NCBI GenBank assembly: GCA_018713145.1
Contig: DVFP01000028.1
Coordinates: forward strand, 1-64,000
Direction of reading: 5' to 3'
From: Candidatus Scybalocola faecavium
GTDB taxonomy: Bacteria; Bacillota; Clostridia; Lachnospirales; Lachnospiraceae
Length of the DNA: 64,000 nucleotides
The notes beneath the pieces are model-generated. The model did not search any database. It was given only the letters and a program-made list of their open reading frames with translations, and was not told where the DNA came from. The translations under genes and the position numbers were made by a program. Below, in pieces: positions 41,303 through 51,108 of the stretch. Position 1 is the stretch's first letter; each line of letters starts with the position of its first letter.

Positions 41303-41433
41303 GAATTTCTCCTCCTTTAACTTTGGATTTTTCCACAAAGGGAACTGCGCACTGGCAAACGCGTCCGCTGCAGCGAGGCGAAGCCGACCATATGTCAGTG
41401 CAGTGTCCCTTGCCGGATACAATCACAAAAAAA

Positions 41434-41765
41434 CTCCCATCCTTAGGAAATCCCTAAGGACGGGAGCTCATTACTTCCGTGGTACCACCTTAATTCACGT
41501 ATACTTCACAGTATACGCCTTACAAAGTACGGAAACCTTAAACGGCTTTCCAGCCTCAGTCTCGATACTCCAGCGCAGTAACGGGCGCTCCCGTCGCAGC
41601 CTGTACCCGGTTCACCGGGCAGTCGGTGCGCAGCTCCAAAACCATGTTCAGCTGTTCCTCATGAACTTCCTCTCAGCCAATAGAAGCTTCTCTGTAACAC
41701 TCGGGCCAGATCCTGTATAAAATACAAGGCTCTTACAGCTTACTCTTTTCTTCATTGCCTTTGAA
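41434..41765 (-). ncRNA. T-box leader RNA with terminator
   Basis: Minus strand AAGGTGGTACCACGG T-box core (about 41474-41492), AGAGAAGC...GGCTGAGAGG stem I elements, and terminator CTCCCGTCCTTAGGGATTTCCTAAGGATGGGAGTTTTTTT. Confidence 0.9.
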
Positions 41766-41809
41766 TATTCCAATATTTTCACCTATTATAGTGTTATAGA
41801 TAAGCCATG

Positions 41810-42265
41810 TCAAGAACTTTTCCAATTTTTCCAGACATGGTATAAAATATCCTTTAGGACTAATACCGTATCCTGACGATTAAACCCATACTCCCTTTTA
41901 AGCTCATTGAGCATGTTTTCAATTCTATAAGCAAAATTGGGAATATTCACCTGATTTTGATATTGAAGCAGCACCGGATACCTTTTGCCCCAGGCACTTG
42001 TCCAGTCGATCTTTTCCTCAACCTCAGGCTTTGTATGATCAATAATGTCCTGTATTTCCTTTAAATCTATATCAAAATCGATCAGCTCATCCAGCGAAAT
42101 ATTATATAGCACAGCCATTTTCTTGGCCTGGCAAAGATCCGGGATGGTTTCATCGGTTTCCCATTTTGAAACGGTCTGCCTGCTTACGCCCAATTTTTCT
42201 GCCACATTTTCCTGAGAAAGGCCGCATTTCTTTCTGGCATGAAATAAACTGTTTCCTAAAGTCAT
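41810..42265 (-). CDS. XRE-family HTH regulator
   Basis: LFHARKKCGLSQENVAEKLGVSRQTVSKWETDETIPDL. Confidence 0.92.
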   Translation of the reverse strand: MTLGNSLFHARKKCGLSQENVAEKLGVSRQTVSKWETDETIPDLCQAKKMAVLYNISLDELIDFDIDLKEIQDIIDHTKPEVEEKIDWTSAWGKRYPVLLQYQNQVNIPNFAYRIENMLNELKREYGFNRQDTVLVLKDILYHVWKNWKSS

Positions 42266-42357
42266 AAATTTTCCTCCTTTAACTTTCTGTCATCCTATTT
42301 TACTTCCTATAAGAGAGAAAATCTACCGCCTTAACCTGCTATTTTGGCCCGTATTCT

Positions 42358-42492
42358 TAACATGAGACAAGCGACAAAAGGTCATGCGGGCTGCGCTTGC
42401 GCAGGCAAGCGTGACTTTGTGTCGCGCAAAACACCGAAAAGGAGCCATTTTTCGCAGAAAAATGAGCGGATTTGAGGTGTTTTTAGGATTGC
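42358..42492 (-). repeat. Dispersed A-B palindromic repeat, copy 2
   Basis: Reverse complement of 1-135 with one difference (position 42465). Confidence 0.9.
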
Positions 42493-42722
42493 GGGGCGCT
42501 GAACGTCCGGTGGACGTTCGTTTAGCGCCGACCGTAGCGGTAGCGAAGACCGCAAAGCGCGGAGCAATCCGTGTCTCATGCCCATTTGTTGGGCAACTCA
42601 TAAAATAAAACAGGCTGGGGAAGAGCCTTTGAACCCTTCCGCAGCCGCGATGCTATCCTCCAGCCGCTCAGTAAATGGGCGGCTGGGATGTGACCGGCAG
42701 CAAAATCACCCCAAAGCATCTT

Positions 42723-43937
42723 TTAACTGTAATATTTTTTATAATTAGAGTAGTGGCGCAGATGGCCTTTTACCAGGCGCAGATACCGCTTTAAGCCAAG
42801 ATCGCCCCGCATAAACAGGGGATTGACCATTTTCTTTTCTTTGATCAGCTTTTTCATGCGCCGTTTCATTTCCGGATCTTTTACATATTTAAATGCAACA
42901 GCCTTTGGAACTACCATCCATAAATATTCATCCTGAGCGGTCTTAAATGGAATATCCTTGTGCTCAATATAGTCCTCCACAAGATATTTGGCAATATTAA
43001 AACCGGAATTAGTCACATAGTAGTTGCTGCGGCCCTGGCGGCAGTTCAGCTCAAAGAACTTATACTTTCCGTCTCTGGAATCATATTTAATATCGAAGTT
43101 GGAAAATCCCACAAAATTTAAGTCCTCCAGGAGATTTCTCACCTTTTCTGTTAAAGAATCATTAGGCTCTGTAATGATCAGGGCGTGATTTCCCAGGCCC
43201 AGAGGGGTATGTTCCTCAAGGAGCACATGTCCGAGACACATCATCTTTACTTTATGATTGCTGTCTGAATAGCAGGTAAGCACCCGCATATACTCGTCAT
43301 TGCCCGGGATCATATCCTGGATGATCAGCTTGTCTGAATAACCGGAAGCATAAATATCCTCAATGGTTTTTTTCACTTCTTCAAGAGAGTTCAGCTTATA
43401 AATCTTATGCTGCCCTTCAAAAGGATGATGGAAATAATCCACACCATTGGAAGGCTTTAAAATGACCGGATACTGAAACTTTACATCCACATCAGAGCCC
43501 ATATCCCGGCTGTAAACCAAAGTTGCCGGGTAATCGATGCCATGTTTGTCACATAGTTTATAGAAATTTTCTTTAAAAATCAACTGTACCATCAGCTCAT
43601 GGTCAATATACGGCGCAATGACATTTTCCGGGAATTTATCCTTTAATTTACTGAGCATTTCCACATAATTATCCCCGCAGCCCAGTACGATCAGCTTTTT
43701 ATCAGAAAACTTCTTAGACAGCTTGCGCACAGCCTTTAACATGACCTCTTCTGTATCCATCTGGGGATTTTTCCGGTAATTGGTGATCTTGCTATAGCAG
43801 CTTGGTCCGGACATGTACTTTCCAAGGACCCATGTTTTTACCTGATACGCTTCATAAAATGCCCGGGCAACACTGTAAGTATTAATATCCGCCCCAAAAA
43901 CTACGGGAACAAATTCCCGTTCTTTAAATTCCATCAT
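42723..43937 (-). CDS. ATP-grasp domain protein (carboxylate-amine ligase-like)
   Basis: PVILKPSNGVDYFHHPFEGQHKIYKL, FVGFSNFDIKYDSRDGKYKFFELNCRQGRS. Confidence 0.8.
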   Translation of the reverse strand: MMEFKEREFVPVVFGADINTYSVARAFYEAYQVKTWVLGKYMSGPSCYSKITNYRKNPQMDTEEVMLKAVRKLSKKFSDKKLIVLGCGDNYVEMLSKLKDKFPENVIAPYIDHELMVQLIFKENFYKLCDKHGIDYPATLVYSRDMGSDVDVKFQYPVILKPSNGVDYFHHPFEGQHKIYKLNSLEEVKKTIEDIYASGYSDKLIIQDMIPGNDEYMRVLTCYSDSNHKVKMMCLGHVLLEEHTPLGLGNHALIITEPNDSLTEKVRNLLEDLNFVGFSNFDIKYDSRDGKYKFFELNCRQGRSNYYVTNSGFNIAKYLVEDYIEHKDIPFKTAQDEYLWMVVPKAVAFKYVKDPEMKRRMKKLIKEKKMVNPLFMRGDLGLKRYLRLVKGHLRHYSNYKKYYS

Positions 43938-45340
43938 TTGACTTCCATGCCTCTTTTCTTTAAAATGCTCCTGGCCACACTAATGCCGTTGGCCGATGCC
44001 TGCTGCAGTCCCCTTGTGACGCTGGCGCCATCACCCATGGCCCGAAGCCCGGGAACACTGGTTTCAAAATCCTCATTTACAAGCACCTTATTGGAATAAA
44101 ACTTCACTTCCACGCCATACAAAAGGGTCTCATCACTGGCAATGCCCGGAGTCACCTTGTCCAGGGCCTCGATCATTTCCACAATATCCACCATGATCCG
44201 GTGTGGAAAGACTAAAGACAGATCCCCGGGAACCGCATCCTTTAATGTAGCAATAATATTATTGCGCATCATCCGCTCCCCGGTTGTCCGGCGTCCCCGC
44301 TTAAAATCTCCGTAACGCTGTACTAGGATCTTTCCGTCACACAGCATATTTCCCAACTGTGCAATGTGCTTCCCATATTCAATGGGAGATTTAAAGGGCG
44401 ATGTAAAGTTCTTAGACACAAGCAGAGCAAAATTTGTATTTTTTGTTTTATATTCCTGAGACTTGTAGGCGTGCCCGTTGACCACGGCAAGACCGCCTTC
44501 ATAGTATTCTGTAGCCACTTCACCGGAGGGGTTGGTACAAAATACCCGCACCTTATCATCAAAGGTCGGGGTGTAGTACACCAGTTTGGCCTCATAAAGT
44601 TTTTCATTCAGCTCTTTCATGATCTCGTCCCGGACTTCCACACGGACGCCTACATCCACAGTGCCTACTCGAGTCTCGATTCCGTGTTCTTTGCAAATGC
44701 CTGAAAACCATTCGGACCCTTCCCGGCCCACACCGGCAACGATCTCATCACCATAGTAGGTTTCCCCTTTATCCGTCACCACGCCTACAGCCCGGCCATC
44801 TTCCATAAGAATATCCTTGACCATGGTCATAAACTGGATGGTCACTCCAGAATTTAAAAGATGCTCCTGTATGCGGGTATAGATCTTATATCCTTCTTCG
44901 GTTCCCAAATGGCGGATGGGACATTCGATCAGTTTTAAATTGGCCCGGATGGCCTTGGCACGGATCTGTTCAATAGCCGCATAATCATCAATGCCATAAA
45001 CCTTTTTGTCAGCACCAAATTTAAGATAAATGCTGTCCGCCTCACGGATCAGCGCCTCTGCGCGTTCATAACCTAAAATCTCCGGAAGGTTTCCTCCCAC
45101 ATCCGGTGAAAGAGAAAGCTTTCCATCTGAAAATGCCCCGGCTCCGGCAAACCCGGTTGTAATGGAGCAAGGCACACAGCCTACGCATTTTTTTGTCTTG
45201 CGCTTTGGACAGCTGCGATGCTCTATAGCCCGGCCCTTTTCGATCATAAGCACCTTCATGTCCGGATTTTCTTTCATAAGCTCATAGGCACAAAAAATCC
45301 CCGAAGGTCCTGCACCAATAATGATCACATCATATTTCAC
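43934..45340 (-). CDS. FAD/NAD(P)-dependent oxidoreductase
   Basis: Rossmann YDVIIIGAGPSGIFCAYEL; C-terminal GDGASVTRGLQQASANGISVAR. Confidence 0.88.
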   Translation of the reverse strand: MKYDVIIIGAGPSGIFCAYELMKENPDMKVLMIEKGRAIEHRSCPKRKTKKCVGCVPCSITTGFAGAGAFSDGKLSLSPDVGGNLPEILGYERAEALIREADSIYLKFGADKKVYGIDDYAAIEQIRAKAIRANLKLIECPIRHLGTEEGYKIYTRIQEHLLNSGVTIQFMTMVKDILMEDGRAVGVVTDKGETYYGDEIVAGVGREGSEWFSGICKEHGIETRVGTVDVGVRVEVRDEIMKELNEKLYEAKLVYYTPTFDDKVRVFCTNPSGEVATEYYEGGLAVVNGHAYKSQEYKTKNTNFALLVSKNFTSPFKSPIEYGKHIAQLGNMLCDGKILVQRYGDFKRGRRTTGERMMRNNIIATLKDAVPGDLSLVFPHRIMVDIVEMIEALDKVTPGIASDETLLYGVEVKFYSNKVLVNEDFETSVPGLRAMGDGASVTRGLQQASANGISVARSILKKRGMEVK

Positions 45341-45439
45341 GACAACACCTCAATCACTTTCTCATGGTCTGCCCAGTATTCGCAGACCCGGCTGAACGGT
45401 TTACCATTATTGTCATTTTCGTCATATAGTATGACACCA

Positions 45440-45553
45440 GGGTCAAATAGATATGCTTTTTCATGCTTGCATAAAAAAGCATATCGACTTGACCCGTAAA
45501 ACACCGAAAAGAAGCCATTTTTCGCAGAAAAATGAGCGGATTTGAGGTGTTTT
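45440..45553 (-). repeat. Dispersed A'-B palindromic repeat, copy 3
   Basis: B module AAAACACCGAAAAGAAGCCATTTTTCGCAGAAAAATGAGCGGATTTGAGGTGTTTT nearly identical to copies 1/2; A' is a different long palindrome GGGTCAA...TTGACCC. Confidence 0.85.
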
Positions 45554-45745
45554 AGAATTTCGAGAGCACGAAGTGCGGAGAAATCCGTGGTGTCAAGAGG
45601 TCAAATTTTAATTTGACCTCAATTCCATAGTATACCCTTAAAAAAAGTTTGAGTCAATGAGTGAACGGGATTTTTCAGTGATGTATTAGGCCAAAAAGAG
45701 CCGGGACAGCCTGCTGCTAACAGTCTGCCCCAGCTCCATTTACAA

Positions 45746-46255
45746 TTATTTTCTATGACCTATAATTTCTGCGTTTTTTAAAGTTCCCACCACTCTGCAC
45801 GGATTTCCGCAGCCACAGGAACCTGGTGGCATATCTGAAACCACAACGCTTCCGGATCCGATAACACACCCATCTCCAATGCAGACTCCACCGCAGATCA
45901 TCACATTTGTTCCAATCTTACATCCATTTCCAATATATACTGCTTTCTGTGCAAACCCTTGAGTCAAATCCATCATCTCTGTACTGATGGTAACATTGGC
46001 TCCAAAATCGCAATCATCGCCAATCATCACATCGGTTTTATCCATGACAGAAAAATTATTTCCGGCATGAAAATTTTTTCCTATAACTGTGTTGGATCCA
46101 AATTCAAAGTATACACTGCCGTCTAGTTGACAGCCCAGCCCCAGTTTATTGACAATTCGTTCCAGAATTGCCCGGCGTTTATCATTTTCATCTAAATAGG
46201 TCTGATTATAATCAAATGCAAGATTATATGTTTTTTCCCGTATTTCATTACTCAT
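45746..46255 (-). CDS. Left-handed beta-helix (hexapeptide repeat) acyltransferase
   Basis: Hexapeptide repeats IGDDCDFGANVTI, IGNGCKIGTNVMICGGVCIGDGCVIGSGSVV. Confidence 0.9.
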   Translation of the reverse strand: MSNEIREKTYNLAFDYNQTYLDENDKRRAILERIVNKLGLGCQLDGSVYFEFGSNTVIGKNFHAGNNFSVMDKTDVMIGDDCDFGANVTISTEMMDLTQGFAQKAVYIGNGCKIGTNVMICGGVCIGDGCVIGSGSVVVSDMPPGSCGCGNPCRVVGTLKNAEIIGHRK

Positions 46256-46292
46256 TGTTTTTCCCCCGGATTACAGCATCTGATGCCTTTTA

Positions 46293-47423
46293 TTAAACAT
46301 AGATCACTTTTCCTGTTTCAGAGGATTCTACTGCGGCTTCCATTAACTCCAGAACCCTTAAGGCATGTTCCTGAGTAACAATCTGCTTTGCATTTCCTTC
46401 AATGGTATCTACCAGATTACTGTACAGCTCATTATTATCAAATACTACCTCTGGCAGAGGCTGAGAAATCAGGGATTGATCATTTCTCGGCGCCATAGTC
46501 TTTGTTAAACCTGCGCCAGCAAGAATAGGCTTTGCATCCTTATCTTCCCAAGAGGTCAAACATTTCATTTCTCCCCGGCACATCCAGTCATAGATCACTG
46601 CGCTTCCCTGATCTCCCGCCACATACCATAAGGGAAGGGCGATAAAATTACAAGTTCCTACTTCAACCACAACATCTAAACCACTTTTAAAAGAAAGATA
46701 TATTGTAAATCCATCGTCCACCTGGTCATTTGTTACATGGAGCAGCTTGCAGTATATGTGATCCACCGGTTCAGAGATCATGGCCAGGAGCCTGTCTAAA
46801 AGGTGAACGCCCCAGTCCAGCATCATACCTCCGCCATATTGCTTCTTGCTCCTCCAGTCTCCCGGTATTCCCCTTGAGCCGTGAACTCTGCTTTCAATAC
46901 GAAAAACATTTCCCAGCTGTTTTTCTTCAAAGATTTTCTTAACAATCCGATAGTCTTTATCCCACCGTCTGTTTTGCCTGGGATAGAAAATTTTCCCTGT
47001 TCTGGCAGAAACCTCCATGACATCTTTCATATCTTTACTGTTCATCATTACCGGCTTTTCACAAAGAACATGCTTACCGGCCTCCATGGCCTGTATACTC
47101 ATATCTTTATGAAGATGGTTTGGGGTTGCGATCAGAACAATATCCACCTTAGGATCTGACAAAATTTCCTCATAGCTGGAAAAGGTGTGAAACCCCCGTT
47201 CTCTTGCCCAATCCATCCTTGATTCATCAATATCATAAACTCCGGCCAGTTCAAGCTTTTTACTAATATCTGTATCCTTTTCATAATCCAGACAAATATT
47301 AGGATCCTGATCCGCACTGGTATCCGCTCCCCAGACCGCATTTCCACTGCCGCTTCCTATAGCTATAGCATGTCCGCCGCCCATTCCGCCGCAGCCTACA
47401 ATAGCAATCCTTTTCATTCTCAA
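46293..47423 (-). CDS. Gfo/Idh/MocA family oxidoreductase
   Basis: RIAIVGCGGMGGGHA Rossmann start, GKHVLCEKPVMM. Confidence 0.94.
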   Translation of the reverse strand: MRMKRIAIVGCGGMGGGHAIAIGSGSGNAVWGADTSADQDPNICLDYEKDTDISKKLELAGVYDIDESRMDWARERGFHTFSSYEEILSDPKVDIVLIATPNHLHKDMSIQAMEAGKHVLCEKPVMMNSKDMKDVMEVSARTGKIFYPRQNRRWDKDYRIVKKIFEEKQLGNVFRIESRVHGSRGIPGDWRSKKQYGGGMMLDWGVHLLDRLLAMISEPVDHIYCKLLHVTNDQVDDGFTIYLSFKSGLDVVVEVGTCNFIALPLWYVAGDQGSAVIYDWMCRGEMKCLTSWEDKDAKPILAGAGLTKTMAPRNDQSLISQPLPEVVFDNNELYSNLVDTIEGNAKQIVTQEHALRVLELMEAAVESSETGKVIYV

Positions 47424-47439
47424 CCAGCCTCCCTTTCTT

Positions 47440-48408
47440 TTAAAGCTTTTTCAGGATATTTTTATTTAAGGCAACATAATGGGCCAGCTGCTGGGTACAT
47501 GGAACATTGGAATAAAAATGATGTCCCTCAAATTCACTGGAAATATATCCGTTATAGCCATACTCTACAAACTTAGAAATCAGTTCCTCATAAGGGATAC
47601 ACGGATCATGTTCATCATTATCCAGATAATAAAACTTTCCATGAATATAGAAAACACAATCCATAAGATCTTTAAATTGTTCAATCTTTGCGGGATGGTT
47701 GAATTTTTCTCTCATTTCCTCAGCGTAATGTTTCTCAATTTCAGAAAAATCACCGTTCATAATCTCATCCAGAGGTACATTTTCATCATGCATTTTTACA
47801 ATTTCTTTAAGTTTTTCCGGCCTGCATCCAAACTCAACCGCCTGTCTCAGATAAAGCTCATGAGGATGATACTGGAAGATGGAAAAATCAGGAACAAATC
47901 CTAAATATCCTTTTCCCTCATTTTTCATGATCTTAAAATATTCCTGCCAAACAGGGACTTCAGGATGATGAGGCCAGTGCATTTCAATAGTAAGCTTCAT
48001 ATCCAGGGCTTTGCAGTAAGGGATCATTTTCCGGAAAATTTCCGGAGAAATGGCATGCTGGGTACGTACCATAGGAAAGCCTGCTTTCTTTGCATAGATC
48101 AAATCATTCAGCGTGCACTGGATAATCTCTGCTTCTGTCAGATCCCGGTCTGTTCTTGTTCCCATATCAATATATGCAGACCAGCAAACCGGTTCAAGCT
48201 CATATTTTGCAAGAAGGCCTTTAAAATTATACAGCCACTCATCCGTTGGGAACGGATAATCCGGAACCATCTGTGCTGCCACAATCTCTACACCGGTGTA
48301 GCCCATGTCATGGACTGCCTTCAGACAGCCCTCCAGGTCCAAAACGCCATGGATAAATTCCGTAGATAAACTGTATAAGGTCACACCGATTCTAATATCA
48401 TTTTTCAT
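47440..48408 (-). CDS. TIM-barrel sugar phosphate isomerase/epimerase-like protein; candidate C-glycoside deglycosidase alpha subunit
   Basis: AP-endonuclease-2-type TIM barrel (IGVTLYSLSTEFIHGVLDLEGCLKAVHDMGYTGVEIV; LTIEMHWPHHP); adjacent to a DUF6379-like gene. Confidence 0.82.
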   Translation of the reverse strand: MKNDIRIGVTLYSLSTEFIHGVLDLEGCLKAVHDMGYTGVEIVAAQMVPDYPFPTDEWLYNFKGLLAKYELEPVCWSAYIDMGTRTDRDLTEAEIIQCTLNDLIYAKKAGFPMVRTQHAISPEIFRKMIPYCKALDMKLTIEMHWPHHPEVPVWQEYFKIMKNEGKGYLGFVPDFSIFQYHPHELYLRQAVEFGCRPEKLKEIVKMHDENVPLDEIMNGDFSEIEKHYAEEMREKFNHPAKIEQFKDLMDCVFYIHGKFYYLDNDEHDPCIPYEELISKFVEYGYNGYISSEFEGHHFYSNVPCTQQLAHYVALNKNILKKL

Positions 48409-48422
48409 CTTTATTGTCCTCC

Positions 48423-48839
48423 TTAAACAGCCATGATTTCTTTTGTACGGTCACTAATCAGGGTAAGATATTGTCCAAAGTATCCTGTATAGGGTACACG
48501 ATGTTTCATATAAACTCTTAACTGGTGCTTGCCCTTGCTGATGCCTCCCATTTGAATGACCCGGATTCTGGCCGGCTTCATTACATACCAGTATTCTCTG
48601 AACAGCTCCGGCAGCTCCTCCATGGTAAACTCTTTTCCATTCAGGCAGAAATACACATAAGTGTTATCCAGCTCTTTTCCGTCAATTTCAAATTTCAGCT
48701 CTTCAATATTGCTCACATAGCAGCCTCTGTAAGACGGATAACGGATCTCAAATTCATATCCTGTAATGACTCCATTAACAATCTCAATTTTTATGGGCTT
48801 GTCACAGATCATAATCTCATTATAAGCAACAAAATCCAT
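48423..48839 (-). CDS. DUF6379-like protein; candidate C-glycoside deglycosidase beta subunit
   Basis: GVITGYEFEIRYPSYRGCYVSNIEELKFEIDGKEL...LNGKEFTMEELPELFREYWYVMKPARIRVIQMGGISKGKHQLRVYMKHRVPY. Confidence 0.78.
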   Translation of the reverse strand: MDFVAYNEIMICDKPIKIEIVNGVITGYEFEIRYPSYRGCYVSNIEELKFEIDGKELDNTYVYFCLNGKEFTMEELPELFREYWYVMKPARIRVIQMGGISKGKHQLRVYMKHRVPYTGYFGQYLTLISDRTKEIMAV

Positions 48840-48853
48840 AATTCACTCCCCCA

Positions 48854-49969
48854 TCAATCTTCAAGAAAAATTTCTTTACCTGTTTCAGCAGATTTGTAAA
48901 TTGCTTCCAGAATCTGTGTAACAATAAACGCCTGCTCCGGTTTTACCAAAGGCTCTGTGTCATTGATGATGGCATTCAGCCACTGTCTTGCCTCAATATG
49001 CCCCGGCTCTCCATGCGTCCCTTCAAAATATGCAACATTACCCGCTGGAGAAAGGCGCTCCTCTGTGAGTTCACCATGATGTCCCCGGTTAAAGATCAGT
49101 TCATCTACCGGATAGCTCATACCGGAATGAACCTCTGCCCCAGCTAAAGTACCGCACAGAGTTGTGGATGCCTCTCTGGAATCCAGCATATTTAAAGCCC
49201 ATGATGCTTCCAGATTGATCAATGATCCATCCTCCATCTTTATAAAGCCCATAGCAGAATCTTCTACTTCATATGTATCCGGATCCCAAGGTCCAAACAT
49301 ATTTCCCTCTGTTGCCTGAGGAAGATGTCCCAGCTTATAAAATACCTGTCCGGATACACTCTTGGGCTTATAATTATCCATACACCACAGTGTAATATCC
49401 AGAGCGTGTGTTCCTATATCAATCAGAGGACCGCCTCCCTGCTTGGATTTATCCGGAAAAACCCCCCATGTTGGCACTGCCCGGCGGCGAACTGCATGAG
49501 CTTTCCCATAATAAATCTCACCTAATTCACCAGCTTCGCAGCTTTTCTTAAGCATCTGGATTTCCGGACGGAAACGATTCTGATAACCGATAGTAAATTT
49601 CCTGCCGGATTTTTTCCATGCATCAATCATCTTTCTTGCATCTGCTGTACAGTGTGCCATAGGCTTTTCACACAGAACATTTTTACCAGCTTCAAAAGCA
49701 GCCACTGTAATCTCACAGTGAGCCACATTGGGGGTAAGGACATGAACCACATCAATTTCAGGATCTTTCAGTAATTCCTTATAATCTGTATAAACCTTCG
49801 CATTCTCTGTGCCATACTCTTTGGCTGCTTTTGCGGCTCTTTCTTCGATCAGATCGCAAAATGCAACCATTTCACAAAGATCATTGCAGTCCTTTAACGC
49901 AGGCATATGTTTATTGTTGGCAATACCGCCGCATCCGATAAGTCCTACCTGTAATTTTCCGTTTTTCAT
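48854..49969 (-). CDS. Gfo/Idh/MocA family oxidoreductase
   Basis: QVGLIGCGGIANNKHMPAL, GKNVLCEKPMAH. Confidence 0.94.
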   Translation of the reverse strand: MKNGKLQVGLIGCGGIANNKHMPALKDCNDLCEMVAFCDLIEERAAKAAKEYGTENAKVYTDYKELLKDPEIDVVHVLTPNVAHCEITVAAFEAGKNVLCEKPMAHCTADARKMIDAWKKSGRKFTIGYQNRFRPEIQMLKKSCEAGELGEIYYGKAHAVRRRAVPTWGVFPDKSKQGGGPLIDIGTHALDITLWCMDNYKPKSVSGQVFYKLGHLPQATEGNMFGPWDPDTYEVEDSAMGFIKMEDGSLINLEASWALNMLDSREASTTLCGTLAGAEVHSGMSYPVDELIFNRGHHGELTEERLSPAGNVAYFEGTHGEPGHIEARQWLNAIINDTEPLVKPEQAFIVTQILEAIYKSAETGKEIFLED

Positions 49970-50001
49970 TTTGATTTCCTCCTTATGTCCAGCATCTGAA
50001 A

Positions 50002-51102
50002 TTATTCAAAAACGATTTCTTTTCCTGTTTTGGCAGATTGGTAAACAGCTTCAATGATCTGAGTAACAACCATAGCCTGCTCCGGCTTAATAAACACTTC
50101 CGTATCATTCCGGATCGCATCTACAAAACGGCGGATTTCCTCTTTACCAGGAGCTTCCGATTTAATGGAAAATGGAGGCATCGGATCGCTTGTATCAATA
50201 CACTGTACATAAGGCTTGTTATGAGCCATACCATTGACTCTGACCTGATGCTCGCCGACCATATCCAGCCCGGCTTTTGTTCCGCAAAGGGTTGTTTTCA
50301 TATCTTCACCCAGCATATTTAAACGCCATGAAGCTTCAATAAAAATAGTAGCTCCATTTTTCATAGTCACCAGGGCAAAACCGCTGTCTTCAACTTTAAA
50401 GTCTTTTTCATCCCAGCCGCCCCAGATACATCCTTCCGGATTGTCCTTCATCTTATCATAAAGGTTTGCACGGACACTTTTTACATCGTAGTTATCCATA
50501 GCCCATAAAGTCAGATCAAGGGCATGAGGCACCCCGTCAATGAAAACGCCGCCTCCGTTATTGCCGTTTAAGTATTCGCCCCATGCAGGAACTCCGGCAT
50601 ACCGGGTAGCATTGGCTTTTGCATAATAAATATCTCCCAGTTCGCCTTTTTCGCAGATAGATTTTACCATCAGCGCTTCCGGGCGATACCGCCACTGATA
50701 ACCGATCGTCAATTTTTTGTTCATCTTTTTGGCAGTAGCGATCATTTTCTCACAGTCGGCCTTGGTGGTTGCCATAGGCTTTTCACATAATACATGCTTC
50801 CCTGCTTCCAAAGCCGCGCAAGTAATCTGGCAATGAGTTGGATTTGGCGTTGCAATATGGACAATATCAATAGATTCATCTTTTAACATTTCTGTGTAAT
50901 CGTCATACACCTTAACGCCCTCTAACTGAAACAAAGATACAAATCTCTCCGCTTTACTGATCTCCTTATCGCACAGGGCCACAAGCTTAACATCCTCTGT
51001 GGCCAGAATGGAGGGTACATGCTTATCCTCGCCGATCCATCCGCAACCGATTAATGCTACATTTAAAATATCTTTCATCCTATTTTCTCCTTTACATATC
51101 AC
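50002..51102 (-). CDS. Gfo/Idh/MocA family oxidoreductase
   Basis: NVALIGCGWIGEDKHVPSI, GKHVLCEKPMATT. Confidence 0.94.
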   Translation of the reverse strand: MICKGENRMKDILNVALIGCGWIGEDKHVPSILATEDVKLVALCDKEISKAERFVSLFQLEGVKVYDDYTEMLKDESIDIVHIATPNPTHCQITCAALEAGKHVLCEKPMATTKADCEKMIATAKKMNKKLTIGYQWRYRPEALMVKSICEKGELGDIYYAKANATRYAGVPAWGEYLNGNNGGGVFIDGVPHALDLTLWAMDNYDVKSVRANLYDKMKDNPEGCIWGGWDEKDFKVEDSGFALVTMKNGATIFIEASWRLNMLGEDMKTTLCGTKAGLDMVGEHQVRVNGMAHNKPYVQCIDTSDPMPPFSIKSEAPGKEEIRRFVDAIRNDTEVFIKPEQAMVVTQIIEAVYQSAKTGKEIVFE

Positions 51103-51108
51103 TTCAAA

